Assembly: GCA_005777185.1 (NCBI GenBank)
Contig: SXNL01000061.1
Coordinates: 1-64,000, forward strand
Length of the DNA stretch: 64,000 nt
Direction of reading: 5' to 3'
Source of the DNA: Myxococcales bacterium
Lineage (GTDB): Bacteria; Myxococcota_A; Polyangia; Polyangiales; Polyangiaceae
The notes beneath the pieces were generated by a model, which saw only the letters and a program-made list of their open reading frames with translations, was not told the origin of the DNA and ran no database searches. A program made the position numbers and the translations under genes. Shown here piece after piece: positions 44,759 to 54,115 of this stretch. Positions within the stretch are counted from its first letter, which is position 1, and each line of letters starts with the position of its first letter.

Positions 44759-46737
44759 ACCGCCTCCTCGTCCCGCGGTCGGACGTCAGCGAGTTCCGCA
44801 AGCGCTACCGCTGGCTGTCGCTCGTGGCGGTCATCGCATTCCTCGCGGTGACGGGGCGCCTGTTCCAGCTCCAGGTCGTCAAAGGCGGCGACTACGAGCG
44901 CATGGCGCACGAGAACATCATCCGCAGGGTCAACGTGCCGACGACGCGCGGCGTGATTCGCGACGGCGCCGGGCGCATCCTCGCGTCCAGCCGACCCGCG
45001 TACAACGTGTACCTCGTGCCGGGACGCGCGATGCCGAGCGCGCGCCCCCCGAAGACCAGCCGCGTGGACGGGCCGGACACCCTGGCGCGGATCTGCGACG
45101 TGCTCCGTCTGAACCCAGAGGAGCGTGCGCGCCTCACGACGCGGATCAAGGAGGCCTGCCTCACGGACGACGACAAGTCCCCGTGCTGGCACCGCGTCCT
45201 CGTGCGCGAAGACCTCTCGCGCGACATCGTCGCCGAGCTGAAGCAGCACCAGACCGAGCTCGCCGGCGCCGACGTCGTGCAGACGCCGATCCGCTTCTAC
45301 CCGTACCGCACGACGGGCGCGCACCTCCTCGGGTACATCGCCGAGATCGACGCCGAGACGCTCGCGCGCTACCGGCCTGCAGGGTCGGAGGCGCTGTCCA
45401 CGGAGGAGCACCAGAAGCTCAACCCCCTGGGCTACGAGGCCGGAGACACCATCGGCGCGACGGGCGTGGAGCGCGCGTGGGAGAGCCACCTCCGCGGCCA
45501 GCGCGGGTGGGAGAAGCGCGTGGTCGACGCCCACGGCCGGCACCGTACGGGGGCGGCCGCGGAGCGCCTCCTCGACAAGCCGTCGCGCCAGGATCCCATC
45601 CCGGGGCGGGACCTTCGCCTCACGATCGACATCGATCTGATGCAGTCGATCGAGAAGGCGATGCGCGTCCATCTGGCCGGCGCCGTCGTCGTGGTCGAAG
45701 TGAAGACCGGCCGGCTCCTCGCCCTGTACTCGAAGCCCGTGTTCGATCCCAACGATCTCTCGGGCGCGGGCGGCCGGGAGCGCATCCGCGAGACGGTCGG
45801 CAAGCTGTACACCGATCCGCTTCGTCCGATGCTCGACAAGACGATGAGCGGCGCGTTCCAGCCCGGCTCCACGTTCAAGCCCTTCTCGGCCCTCGCCGCG
45901 CTCGAGAACCACATCCTCAAACCCGAGGATTCCATGCGGTGCGACGGCTACCTGTCCTTCGGGCGTCGCGTGTTCCACTGCAGCCACGTGCACGGACCCG
46001 TGTCGATGAAGGACGCCATCGCCCAGAGCTGCAACACGTACTTCTTCAAGCTCGGCGAGTCGGTCGGCATGGATCGCATCGCGCGCGTCGCGACGGAGTT
46101 CGGGCTCGGGCAGAAGACCGGCATCGGCGTCAACCCGGAGTCGCCCGGACGCATCCCCACGCGCTCCTGGTACGCGCTCCGCTACAAGGGCCAGTTCCGC
46201 ATCGGCTTCACCCTGAACACGTCGATCGGCCAGGGCGCCACCACCGTGACGCCGCTCCAGCTCGCGCTCGCGTACGCGGCCATGGCCAACGGCGGCACGG
46301 TCTACATGCCCGAGCTCGTGCGGTCGGTCGAGACGGCCGACGGCGAGGTCGTCCAGGAGTTCCCGCCGCGGGCGCGCCAGAAGGCGCGGGTCGCGACGGA
46401 GAACCTGGCCCGCGTGAACGACGCGCTCCACGCCGTCGTCAACGACCCCCGGGGCACGGCGTACCCCGTGCGCGATCCGGGCCTCGACATCGCGGGGAAG
46501 ACCGGCACCGCGCAGACGGGGTACGTCGCGAGCCCCGACGACGATCCCAAGCAGGCGTACTACTACACGCGCGATCACGCCTGGTTCGCGGCGTTCGCGC
46601 CGGCCAAAGCGCCGGAGATCGCGGTCGTCGTCCTGGTCGAGCACGGCGGGTCCGGGCCCACACAGGCGGCGCCGGTGGCGATCCAGATCGTCCGCGAGCA
46701 CGCGCGCATCGCCGCGTCGCGGAAGGGCGGCCCGTGA
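44755..46737 (+). CDS. mrdA: penicillin-binding protein 2 (elongasome transpeptidase)
   Basis: A 660-residue class B PBP. One N-terminal helix (about 22-42), the dimerisation domain (RGVIRDGAGRILA), and the transpeptidase domain with SxxK at S372-K375 (GSTFKP), SxN at S425-N427 (SCN) and KTG at K582 (KTGTAQ). It cross-links peptidoglycan during lateral growth, with RodA as the glycosyltransferase partner encoded next. A GTG start overlaps the mreD stop (GTGA). Confidence 0.94.
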   Translation: MNRLLVPRSDVSEFRKRYRWLSLVAVIAFLAVTGRLFQLQVVKGGDYERMAHENIIRRVNVPTTRGVIRDGAGRILASSRPAYNVYLVPGRAMPSARPPKTSRVDGPDTLARICDVLRLNPEERARLTTRIKEACLTDDDKSPCWHRVLVREDLSRDIVAELKQHQTELAGADVVQTPIRFYPYRTTGAHLLGYIAEIDAETLARYRPAGSEALSTEEHQKLNPLGYEAGDTIGATGVERAWESHLRGQRGWEKRVVDAHGRHRTGAAAERLLDKPSRQDPIPGRDLRLTIDIDLMQSIEKAMRVHLAGAVVVVEVKTGRLLALYSKPVFDPNDLSGAGGRERIRETVGKLYTDPLRPMLDKTMSGAFQPGSTFKPFSALAALENHILKPEDSMRCDGYLSFGRRVFHCSHVHGPVSMKDAIAQSCNTYFFKLGESVGMDRIARVATEFGLGQKTGIGVNPESPGRIPTRSWYALRYKGQFRIGFTLNTSIGQGATTVTPLQLALAYAAMANGGTVYMPELVRSVETADGEVVQEFPPRARQKARVATENLARVNDALHAVVNDPRGTAYPVRDPGLDIAGKTGTAQTGYVASPDDDPKQAYYYTRDHAWFAAFAPAKAPEIAVVVLVEHGGSGPTQAAPVAIQIVREHARIAASRKGGP

Positions 46738-47831
46738 AGACCTTCGCGCGGACGCGCGACAACTTCGACTGGGTCCTGTTCCTGACGAGCGCCGTGCTCG
46801 CTGTCATCGGCGTGATCAACCTGTACTCCGCGACGAGCGTGTCGCGCGCCGCGTTGTCCGAGGTCTACATCCAGCAGGTCTACTGCCTCGTGCTCGGGGG
46901 GATCTTCGCGACGATGGTCGCGGCGATCGACTACCGGCACTTCGAGCGGTTCGGCTACGTGCTGTACGGGCTCGGCGTCATCTTCCTGATGCTCGTCTTC
47001 GTCCTCGGCAAGGACATCCGCGGGAGCTCGCGGTGGATCTACATCGGGAGCTTCAGCTTCCAGCCGAGCGAGTTCATGAAGATCTTCCTCATCATCGCGC
47101 TCGCCAAGCACCTGCACGACGACCCGAAGAGCGAAGGGCGGACCCTCAAGGATCTCGTCCTGCCCGCCGCCCTCGCCGCGGTGCCGATGGCCCTCGTGCT
47201 GAAGCAACCGGACCTCGGAACGGCGCTCATCCTCGGGCTCATCTTCGCGACCGTATGCCTCCTCACGCGCATCGCCTGGCGCAGCCTCGCCACGCTCGCG
47301 GTCTCCGGCGCGGTGCTGTTCCCGCTGGTGTGGAGCTACGTCCTCAAGGACTACCAGAAGAAGCGCGTCACCGATTTTCTCAACCCGGACGCCAACATCC
47401 TGGGCTCGGGGTGGCACGCGCACCACGCGCGCATCGCGATCGGCAACGGCCAGTGGACCGGCCAGGGCTTCATGAAGGGATCGCAGAACCAGCACCTCTT
47501 CCTGCCAGACCAGCACTCGGACTTCCCGTTCGCCGTGTTCGCCGAGGACTGGGGCTTCCTCGGCTCGGTGCTCCTCGTCGCGCTCTACGCGCTGCTCGTG
47601 CTCTGGTCCGTACGCATCGCGCAGAGCGCGAAGGACCGGTTCGGCGCGGTCCTCGCGATCGGCGTCGGATCGCTCGTGTTCTGGCACGCGTTCTTCAACC
47701 TGGGGATGGTCGTCGGGATCCTCCCCGTCGTGGGCGTGACGCTGCCGCTGTTCTCGGCCGGAGGATCGAGCGTTCTCACCGTGATGATCGGCATCGGCCT
47801 GCTCATGAACGTGAGCATGAGGAAGTTCTGA
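46734..47831 (+). CDS. rodA: peptidoglycan glycosyltransferase RodA
   Basis: A 365-residue SEDS-family polytopic protein with ten predicted helices. It carries the family motifs: RWIYIGSFSFQPSEFMK, KQPDLGTAL and DQHSDFPFAVFAEDWGFLG, where the essential Asp/Glu lie, and TLPLFSAGGSS. It polymerises lipid II with PBP2. It starts at GTG 46734, overlapping mrdA by 4 bp. A hairpin 18 bp after the stop closes the operon. Confidence 0.94.
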   Translation: MKTFARTRDNFDWVLFLTSAVLAVIGVINLYSATSVSRAALSEVYIQQVYCLVLGGIFATMVAAIDYRHFERFGYVLYGLGVIFLMLVFVLGKDIRGSSRWIYIGSFSFQPSEFMKIFLIIALAKHLHDDPKSEGRTLKDLVLPAALAAVPMALVLKQPDLGTALILGLIFATVCLLTRIAWRSLATLAVSGAVLFPLVWSYVLKDYQKKRVTDFLNPDANILGSGWHAHHARIAIGNGQWTGQGFMKGSQNQHLFLPDQHSDFPFAVFAEDWGFLGSVLLVALYALLVLWSVRIAQSAKDRFGAVLAIGVGSLVFWHAFFNLGMVVGILPVVGVTLPLFSAGGSSVLTVMIGIGLLMNVSMRKF

Positions 47832-47848
47832 GGGGCCCCCGCCGTATC

Positions 47849-47871
47849 AGGTAGGAGAGGGTCCTACCTGT
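47849..47871 (+). terminator. hairpin after rodA, likely end of the mre operon
   Basis: Perfect 9-bp arms (CAGGTAGGA and its complement) with a 5-base GAGGG loop begin 18 bp after the rodA stop. No T-run follows, so termination may be partial or need Rho. Confidence 0.6.
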
Positions 47872-48044
47872 CCACGCAGCCCTGATGCGCGCCAAAGAAA
47901 GCGCGGTAACATGTCTGTCCGCGGACGGGCCGTCGATGGACCACAGCGCAGCCGGTGGACCAGGCGATGTCCAGGGCAACCAACACGATTCTCCCCGTTT
48001 CTTGGCACGAGATCACGGCACAGACGGTGCAACCAAGGGTCCGC

Positions 48045-49391
48045 ATGAAGCCACGCGCAAGCCTCCTCGTCTTTCTTGGGATCTCTCTCGGGCTCGTCGG
48101 TGCGGCCTGCTCCAGCACCCACCAGGCGCTGCCAGGCGCCGGGACGTCGGGCCCGGGCGCCGGTACGGACGGCGGGACGGGGCCCGGCACGACGCCCGGC
48201 ATCCCGTGCGACGTCGACGCGATCCTCCAGAAGAGCTGCCGCTCGTGCCACGCGGCGACCCCGACGTTCGGAGCGCCGATGCCGCTGGTCACGCACGCCG
48301 ATCTGCTGGCGGACTCGAGGAGCGCGCCGGGCAAGAAGGTCTACGAGCGGGTCGGGGCGCGCATCCACGACGACAAGGCGCCGATGCCCCAGCCTCCCAA
48401 CCCGCGCCTCGGGCAGGCCGAGATGGCGACGCTCGACGCGTGGATCGCGAAGGGTGCCCCGGCGGGCGCTGGCGCGTGCTCGACGACCCCGGTCGATCCC
48501 GGGGTGAAGCCGCTCTCCTGCACGCCCGACCAGAAGATCCGCCCCGCGTCGAGGTTCTCGGTGCCGCCGCTGTCGGCGACCGACCCGGATCTGTACGTGT
48601 GCTACGGGTTCGACACCACCGCGCCGTCGAAGCGACACGTGATCGCGGGCGCGCCGAAGGTCGACAACGCCAAGGTCGTTCACCATATCCTGCTCTACCA
48701 GGCGGACGCAGCGGTGGACGGCACGCCGAAGCCGTGCGGCGCGGGCGGTGGCCAGGGATGGCGCCTCGTCACGGGCTGGGCCCCCGGCGGCGGGAACTTC
48801 GAGCTTCCGCCCGAGGCGGGCTTCGCGGAGGAGCAGGGCACGACCCACTGGGCGATGCAGATCCACTACAACAACGGGACCGGCCTGACCGGCGAGCTCG
48901 ACGAGACGGGCTTCGACCTGTGCACGACCGACCAGCTCCGGCCGAACGACGCCGACATCATGGCGACCGGCACGGTGCAGATCAACATCCCGCCGCACAG
49001 CACCACGCAGACGACCTGCGAGTTCACCGTGCCGACCACGCTGGGTGGCCAGACGCTCAAGGTCATCGGCTCATCCGCGCACATGCACCGGCTCGGCGTG
49101 GCCCAGTACGCCAAGCGTGTGCGTGGCGGCGTCGAGACGACCATCCTCGACGCGCCCGCCTTCAGCTTCCAGAACGGCGCGGGCGTGCAGAAGGTGGATG
49201 TCGACATCCAGCCCGGCGACACCATCCGGACGATGTGCAAGTGGAAGAACACCGGCAGTCAGGAGGTCAAGTTCGGCGAGGGCACCGGCGACGAGATGTG
49301 CTTCGCGTTCATGACCTACTATCCGAAGATCACCGTGCCGCAGTTCAGGTGGGCGTTGCCGGCGGCCCCGATCGTGAGCAAGTGCAAGTGA
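48045..49391 (+). CDS. lipoprotein with c-type haem motif and copper type II monooxygenase-like domain
   Basis: A 448-residue lipoprotein (GAACSS lipobox, residues 18-23, then a Gly/Thr linker). Residues 65-69 are CRSCH, a c-type haem attachment site in a small cytochrome-like domain with a MPQPPNP methionine loop. The rest matches peptidylglycine/dopamine monooxygenase layout: H213-H214 and H274 for one copper site, H346-x-H348 and M418 for the other. It may therefore hydroxylate a substrate using electrons delivered through the haem. The ATG at 48045 starts the signal peptide. An in-frame ATG at 47955 would add 30 residues with no function. The region 47832-48044 contains the rodA hairpin. 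Confidence 0.8.
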   Translation: MKPRASLLVFLGISLGLVGAACSSTHQALPGAGTSGPGAGTDGGTGPGTTPGIPCDVDAILQKSCRSCHAATPTFGAPMPLVTHADLLADSRSAPGKKVYERVGARIHDDKAPMPQPPNPRLGQAEMATLDAWIAKGAPAGAGACSTTPVDPGVKPLSCTPDQKIRPASRFSVPPLSATDPDLYVCYGFDTTAPSKRHVIAGAPKVDNAKVVHHILLYQADAAVDGTPKPCGAGGGQGWRLVTGWAPGGGNFELPPEAGFAEEQGTTHWAMQIHYNNGTGLTGELDETGFDLCTTDQLRPNDADIMATGTVQINIPPHSTTQTTCEFTVPTTLGGQTLKVIGSSAHMHRLGVAQYAKRVRGGVETTILDAPAFSFQNGAGVQKVDVDIQPGDTIRTMCKWKNTGSQEVKFGEGTGDEMCFAFMTYYPKITVPQFRWALPAAPIVSKCK

Positions 49392-49414
49392 GCGAAGACG
49401 CCACCCCCTGAGGG

Positions 49415-50959
49415 CTACACGACCCCCAGCACGACCGACGATCCCGCCTCCAGCTCCCACTCGAGCTCGACGGTGCGCTCCTCCCCCGCCCCCAGCGTCA
49501 CGTCCAGCCACACGAACCCGTCGGCGTCCGGGCGGCCGCCGCTCACGGCGATCTTCACGGCCTCGACCTCGCTCACCGGCACGCGCTCGGCGACCTTGAC
49601 CGCGCGCGCCTCGCCACCCGTGTTCTTCGCGTAGATCGTGACCTCGCGCTTGACGTGCTGCGTGCCGGTAAGCGGGGTTGTTCTCTTCTGCGTCTTGATC
49701 GCGCGCCGGAAGCGCAGGCCGTCGTCCACGCCGAAGCCCAGCTCGAACGGCTCGCCGGGCCCCACGAACGGCAGGCGAGAGCGGCCGACGATCTCGTCGC
49801 CGCGCGCGACGAGGACGGGACCCGCCAGGATCGCGGCCGCACCGGAACTGGCCGCGCGGGCGCGCAGGTGGACGAACGGCCCGACCTCGGGGAACGCGAC
49901 GCGATCGTTCGTGCACGGGATCGCGCGCGCGCCGATCTCGACCCGGACCGGCTTGCCGTCGCTCGGCACGTCGCACGGCTCCTGCGCCTCGAACCACAGC
50001 GGCTCGCCGCCGTCGTCGACGCCCGGCAGGTCGTCCGGCCGTTTGACCCCGGCGATCCCCGCCTTCAGGACCTCCTGGTCGCGGATCTCGATCGTCACCT
50101 GGTTCCTGGGCTCACTGCGCCGCTCGCTGACCAGGACGTCGTCCTCGAGGAGGGGGCACGTCGCCTGCCGGGCGGGGCGCGCCGTCGAGAAGCGCGCCGC
50201 GATCCCGCTCCAGCTCTCGCCCGTCGCCTGCCAGACCACGGCGGAGGTGGTCAGGGTGATCGACGTGCCGTCCGCGGAGAGGCGCGCGACATGCTCCGGG
50301 CGAAACACGGCGCAGGGGAGGAGGTACGTGCAGGCGATCGTCACGGGCCCGGCCGCGCTGGCCTCGAGCACGAGCGCGATCTCCGCGTGGTAGCGCGTCG
50401 TCTTCGTCTCGGCCTGGCGGAGGCGGGCCTCGGCGAGCGCGAGATCGCGCTCCAGGACCGCGAGCTCCTGCGCGAGGTCGGCCACGCGGTCGAAGGTCGC
50501 GGTCACCCGGCCGTCGATGTCCTCGTAGGTCGCCTCGAGCTCGGCGACGTCGTCGGTCGGGGCGCGCGGGACGGCACCGAGGCTCTCCGCGAACACCGTC
50601 GCGATCCGCGTCTGTTGCCGGAGGAGCGCCTCCGCGCGCGCCCGCGCCCGCTCCACCTCGGCGACGCGGGCGCGAAGATCGACGCAGGCCTTCTCGCTCG
50701 CCTCGACCTCGGCGAGCGGGGCCTCGGGCTCGCTCCTGCGCAGCCGCTGCACCCGCGAGGCGAGCACGCGGGCGGTCCCCTCGCTCGCGCTCGCGCTCGC
50801 GGACACGCTCGGATCGTGCACCACGAGCGAGACCCCTGGGAGGCGCACGATCGACTCGCCCGGCGCGGCCAGGACGACGACCTCGCGCTCGACGCGCGCC
50901 CGATCCTCGAAGAAGGTGACGCGGACGACCCTCGAAGACGCGGGCGCGAGCTCACGCAC
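49415..50959 (-). CDS. DUF4139-domain protein (mucoidy inhibitor A-like)
   Basis: A 514-residue protein. An N-terminal DUF4140-type strand set (VVRVTFFEDRARVEREVVV) is followed by a coiled coil (about residues 95-205) and a C-terminal DUF4139 beta region (FELGFGVDDGLRFRR, HVKREVTIYAKNTGG, then PVSEVEAVKI and VELEWELEA). The family function is unclear. It starts at a GTG (50959) that overlaps the end of its upstream paralogue by 8 bp, so the two are coupled. No signal peptide is visible. It is convergent with the haem/copper lipoprotein gene. Confidence 0.75.
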   Translation of the reverse strand: MRELAPASSRVVRVTFFEDRARVEREVVVLAAPGESIVRLPGVSLVVHDPSVSASASASEGTARVLASRVQRLRRSEPEAPLAEVEASEKACVDLRARVAEVERARARAEALLRQQTRIATVFAESLGAVPRAPTDDVAELEATYEDIDGRVTATFDRVADLAQELAVLERDLALAEARLRQAETKTTRYHAEIALVLEASAAGPVTIACTYLLPCAVFRPEHVARLSADGTSITLTTSAVVWQATGESWSGIAARFSTARPARQATCPLLEDDVLVSERRSEPRNQVTIEIRDQEVLKAGIAGVKRPDDLPGVDDGGEPLWFEAQEPCDVPSDGKPVRVEIGARAIPCTNDRVAFPEVGPFVHLRARAASSGAAAILAGPVLVARGDEIVGRSRLPFVGPGEPFELGFGVDDGLRFRRAIKTQKRTTPLTGTQHVKREVTIYAKNTGGEARAVKVAERVPVSEVEAVKIAVSGGRPDADGFVWLDVTLGAGEERTVELEWELEAGSSVVLGVV

Positions 50960-53060
50960 GACGGTTGCCCCCGGCGATCTCGAGCTTGCTGGAGAACCCG
51001 AGCTCGTAGGACAGCTCGCAGCTCTGACGCCCCCCCGAGGGGACGCGGAGGACAAACCTGCGACCGCCCTTCACGGGGTGGCCGCGTGACGCCTGATCGT
51101 AGCGCTCCGCCTCGGGGCGCATGGCGAGCACCTCGATCTCGACCGCCTTGTCCTCCGTGACGGGGATGCGCTCGAAAACGTGCACGTCAGCGTCGAATCC
51201 CATCGTGGACGAGACCTCGATCGACACGTCGTGCCGGACCGCCAGCGATCCCCCGAGGAGGCCGGCCGTCTCCTCGGTCACGCGGACGTTGCGCGCGATC
51301 TTGAAGCGCTCCTCGACGCCCGTGCCCACCCGCACGGTGCCGCCGCGATCGGTCGGCTCGAGCTCGCTCGACGCGACCAGGTTCCCCTCGACGAAGATCT
51401 GGGCGGGTCCACCCAGCACGGGGAACGCGAAGGGGTTCTCGAACACGGCCTCGCGATACACGTCCATCGACGCCGAGGGGACGGAGCGGAACTCGAACGT
51501 GGCGGAGAACGCGCCCTTCGCCACGGGCACGCGCGCGAGGTGCCCGTCAGCCGGGACGCTGGCGGACGCGAGAGCGTCGTAGCGGTGATCGAACATGCCG
51601 CGCTTCGCCAGGAGATCCCACTCGACGGCCTGCGACACCTTCGCCACACCCGCGCCGGCGCCGCCCGACTCGCGCGGCGCGAGGACGAGGCGCCCGCGCC
51701 GCCCGCGATCGGGGCCCGAGAGGGTGAGCCTGTCGAAGTCCAGCCACGCGTCGTCGGGCTCGGTCGACAGGAGGACCTCTGGCCTGCTGGTGGTCGGGGT
51801 GACGCCCCTTCGCCTTGCCCCCGGGATGCCCCCGCCGAACCCGAACCGCGACTTCGCTGCCCCCACCGCCTGCGCCGCCGCCGGAGCGGGCATCGCCGTC
51901 AGGGACCGCGCCATCTCGAGGTCGGCGTCCGAGAAGCGCGTGTCGGCCGGGGTCAAGTCCTCGTCGATCTCGGCGACACGGCCGAACGCGCCTTCGGAGC
52001 GCGCGCGCTCCGATGCGGGCAGGCCGCTACGCACCGCGACGGTCACCGCGTCGTCGAAGGAGGGGCCGTCGGACAGCGCGGCGTGAGCGACGGTCTTGAT
52101 GACCTCCTCCTCCTCGTCCTCCTCGTCGAGCTCGCCGGCGAACGCGCGATCGTGCCCCTCGAAGAGGCGGTCGAGGTCGTTCGGGAGGGGACGGAAGGCA
52201 CGCGCCTTCTTCCGCTGCGCGCGCCCGAAGCGGAGCGACGCCAGCTCAGGGAGACGCGCGTCGAAGCCGAGATCGGCCGTCGAGAGGGAGAGCCGGACGC
52301 CCTCCCAGTCCTCGAGGGTCGCCTGCACGACGAGCCCCTCGACGGTCCACTCTCCCGATCGCCCGCCCGCCTCGAACCGGATGGTGTGCGTCGGGAACCA
52401 CGCGGCGGCCTCGACGGCGTAGGTGAGCCGGAGCGCGGCGACGGGCCCGCTGCCGACCAGGCGGATGCGACACGCGCGGGTCGGGCGCCCGACGTCACGC
52501 TCCTTCGCACCCGCGGCGTGCAGCGCGAGCGCCGCGGCCTCGAACGCGCGCTCGTTGACGCGGAGCCGCTCGGTGAGCTCGGCGATGCGCCGATCGAGGG
52601 ACGCCGCGAGTCGTCCGACGAGGTCGGCCATGCGGAGCGCCCCGGAGACGCGCGTGCGCAGGGCGTCGAGCGGAACCTCCCGCTGCGGAGAGAGGACGAT
52701 CTCCGGGGCGATCGTCAGCGTGACCAGATCGTCCCTCCGCGCGACGAGGAGGTCGCGAAAGGCACGCAGCCTGCGCTTCTCGGCGTCCAGCTCGAGAACG
52801 CGCGCGTCGCTCGGCGCGTCCGGAGGCCGGGTCTCGGGCAGGTCGAGCGCCGTGTGCACCGAGACGACCCTGCGCGTGGATCCCTCCGCGCGAACGCGCA
52901 CGCTGCCGGGGAGCGCGGCGATCGTCACGTCCGGGATCACGACGTCGACCGCGCCGTCCGCCAGGTCGCCGACCGCCGCGAGGCGCGTCACCAGGGCGCC
53001 GCGCGCGAACACGGCGACCGACTCGACGGTCGAGGAGAGCACCACCTCCATCGCGACCAT
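50952..53060 (-). CDS. DUF4139-domain protein, longer paralogue
   Basis: A 702-residue protein with the same plan: DUF4140 start (VESVAVFARGALVTR), a Leu/Arg-rich helical region (about 85-180), beta segments, an acidic Asp/Glu stretch (GELDEEDEEEEVIK), a Gly/Arg patch and a C-terminal DUF4139 domain (FKIARNVRVTEETAG, VHVFERIPVTEDKAVEIEVL). It is probably the partner of the 514-residue paralogue. The first ATG is used; an ATG three codons later is possible. Its start is 62 bp from that of the divergent TerB-like gene. Confidence 0.75.
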   Translation of the reverse strand: MVAMEVVLSSTVESVAVFARGALVTRLAAVGDLADGAVDVVIPDVTIAALPGSVRVRAEGSTRRVVSVHTALDLPETRPPDAPSDARVLELDAEKRRLRAFRDLLVARRDDLVTLTIAPEIVLSPQREVPLDALRTRVSGALRMADLVGRLAASLDRRIAELTERLRVNERAFEAAALALHAAGAKERDVGRPTRACRIRLVGSGPVAALRLTYAVEAAAWFPTHTIRFEAGGRSGEWTVEGLVVQATLEDWEGVRLSLSTADLGFDARLPELASLRFGRAQRKKARAFRPLPNDLDRLFEGHDRAFAGELDEEDEEEEVIKTVAHAALSDGPSFDDAVTVAVRSGLPASERARSEGAFGRVAEIDEDLTPADTRFSDADLEMARSLTAMPAPAAAQAVGAAKSRFGFGGGIPGARRRGVTPTTSRPEVLLSTEPDDAWLDFDRLTLSGPDRGRRGRLVLAPRESGGAGAGVAKVSQAVEWDLLAKRGMFDHRYDALASASVPADGHLARVPVAKGAFSATFEFRSVPSASMDVYREAVFENPFAFPVLGGPAQIFVEGNLVASSELEPTDRGGTVRVGTGVEERFKIARNVRVTEETAGLLGGSLAVRHDVSIEVSSTMGFDADVHVFERIPVTEDKAVEIEVLAMRPEAERYDQASRGHPVKGGRRFVLRVPSGGRQSCELSYELGFSSKLEIAGGNRRA

Positions 53061-53122
53061 GGTATCCGCCGCGCCGCGCGCCAGGTGTCGAAATCGACGT
53101 CAAGGTCGTCTACGCTGGCGCG

Positions 53123-54115
53123 ATGAACGCGCGGATCGTGGAGCTCCACGCGGACTGTCTCGTGTGCGGGGTCGAGCAGGCCGCCGTGGAGACGTACGAT
53201 CCGCTCGAGCCCGCGTGCCGCTTCGGCGTGCCCCGATCGGTTCGCTGCCGCATGTGCGCCGCGAGCCACCGGGCGCGCGTCACGCCCGGCTCGCGAGCCC
53301 CCGCGGGGACGCCGCTCGTGGACGTGCCATCGAACGCGTGCCCGGTGTGCGAGGAGCCCCTCGAGCCCGCCTCCGTCGACAGCCGCACGTGCCCTGCGTG
53401 CGGGGCCGCGGCGCGCCTCGACGAGGAGCGCGCGCCCGACGACCTCACGACGGGGGAGGCGCTCGCCGCCGCGCTCGATCGGTGGGCCGCCGAGGACGGC
53501 TTCGCGTCACGCGAGGCGCTCATCGGCGGCACCTTCGTGCTCGTGTCCGAGGACGAGCTCCTCGACCACCTCCGCCGCGGCGCGAGGATCGAGACCCTCG
53601 CCGATCCGTTCGCCCTCGGAGGCGCGCGCGCGCACGCGCCGCCGTCCCGGCCCGCGAGGCGGTCCCCGAGGGTCGAGCCGCCGGACGACCCTCCCCCGCG
53701 ATCCGCGCCGCCCCGCGCCATCGTGTTTCCTCTGGTCTCCGTGGTCGCCGCCGACGGCGAGCTCCACCCCGCCGAGCGCGAGCTGGTCGATCGCTTCCTC
53801 GCGAACGAAGGCCTCGCGCCGCTCGCGGATCACGAGTTCCAGGTGCACGCGCCCCACGACGTCGCGCGCTGGGTCCCCGAGGGCCGGCGCGAGGGCGTGA
53901 TCCAGCTGATGTGCGAGACCGCCGCGATCGACGGCTTCCCGGACGAGAGCGAGCTCAGGGTCATCCGCGCGTTCGCCGCCGCGTGGCACGTCCCGAGCGA
54001 GAAGGTGGACTTCTGGATCTGGGGCTACGAGAGCGTTCACACAGCCGGGGCTCGCCAGCTCTGGAACAAGCTGAGAAGATTCGTGCTTTCCGCGCGATGG
54101 GAGAAGCCCCGATGA
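53123..54115 (+). CDS. TerB-like protein with N-terminal zinc-ribbon motifs
   Basis: A 330-residue protein. Residues 1-110 carry paired cysteines (CLVC, CRMC, CPVC, CPAC) of zinc-ribbon type. A Pro/Arg linker (about 170-195) leads to a TerB/tellurite-resistance-like helical domain (about 200-315) with the acidic VSVVAADGELHPAERELV and CETAAIDGFPDESELRVIRAF repeats. TerB domains are linked to metal or stress sensing. The stop overlaps the MoxR ATG (ATGA), so it belongs to that operon. Confidence 0.75.
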   Translation: MNARIVELHADCLVCGVEQAAVETYDPLEPACRFGVPRSVRCRMCAASHRARVTPGSRAPAGTPLVDVPSNACPVCEEPLEPASVDSRTCPACGAAARLDEERAPDDLTTGEALAAALDRWAAEDGFASREALIGGTFVLVSEDELLDHLRRGARIETLADPFALGGARAHAPPSRPARRSPRVEPPDDPPPRSAPPRAIVFPLVSVVAADGELHPAERELVDRFLANEGLAPLADHEFQVHAPHDVARWVPEGRREGVIQLMCETAAIDGFPDESELRVIRAFAAAWHVPSEKVDFWIWGYESVHTAGARQLWNKLRRFVLSARWEKPR

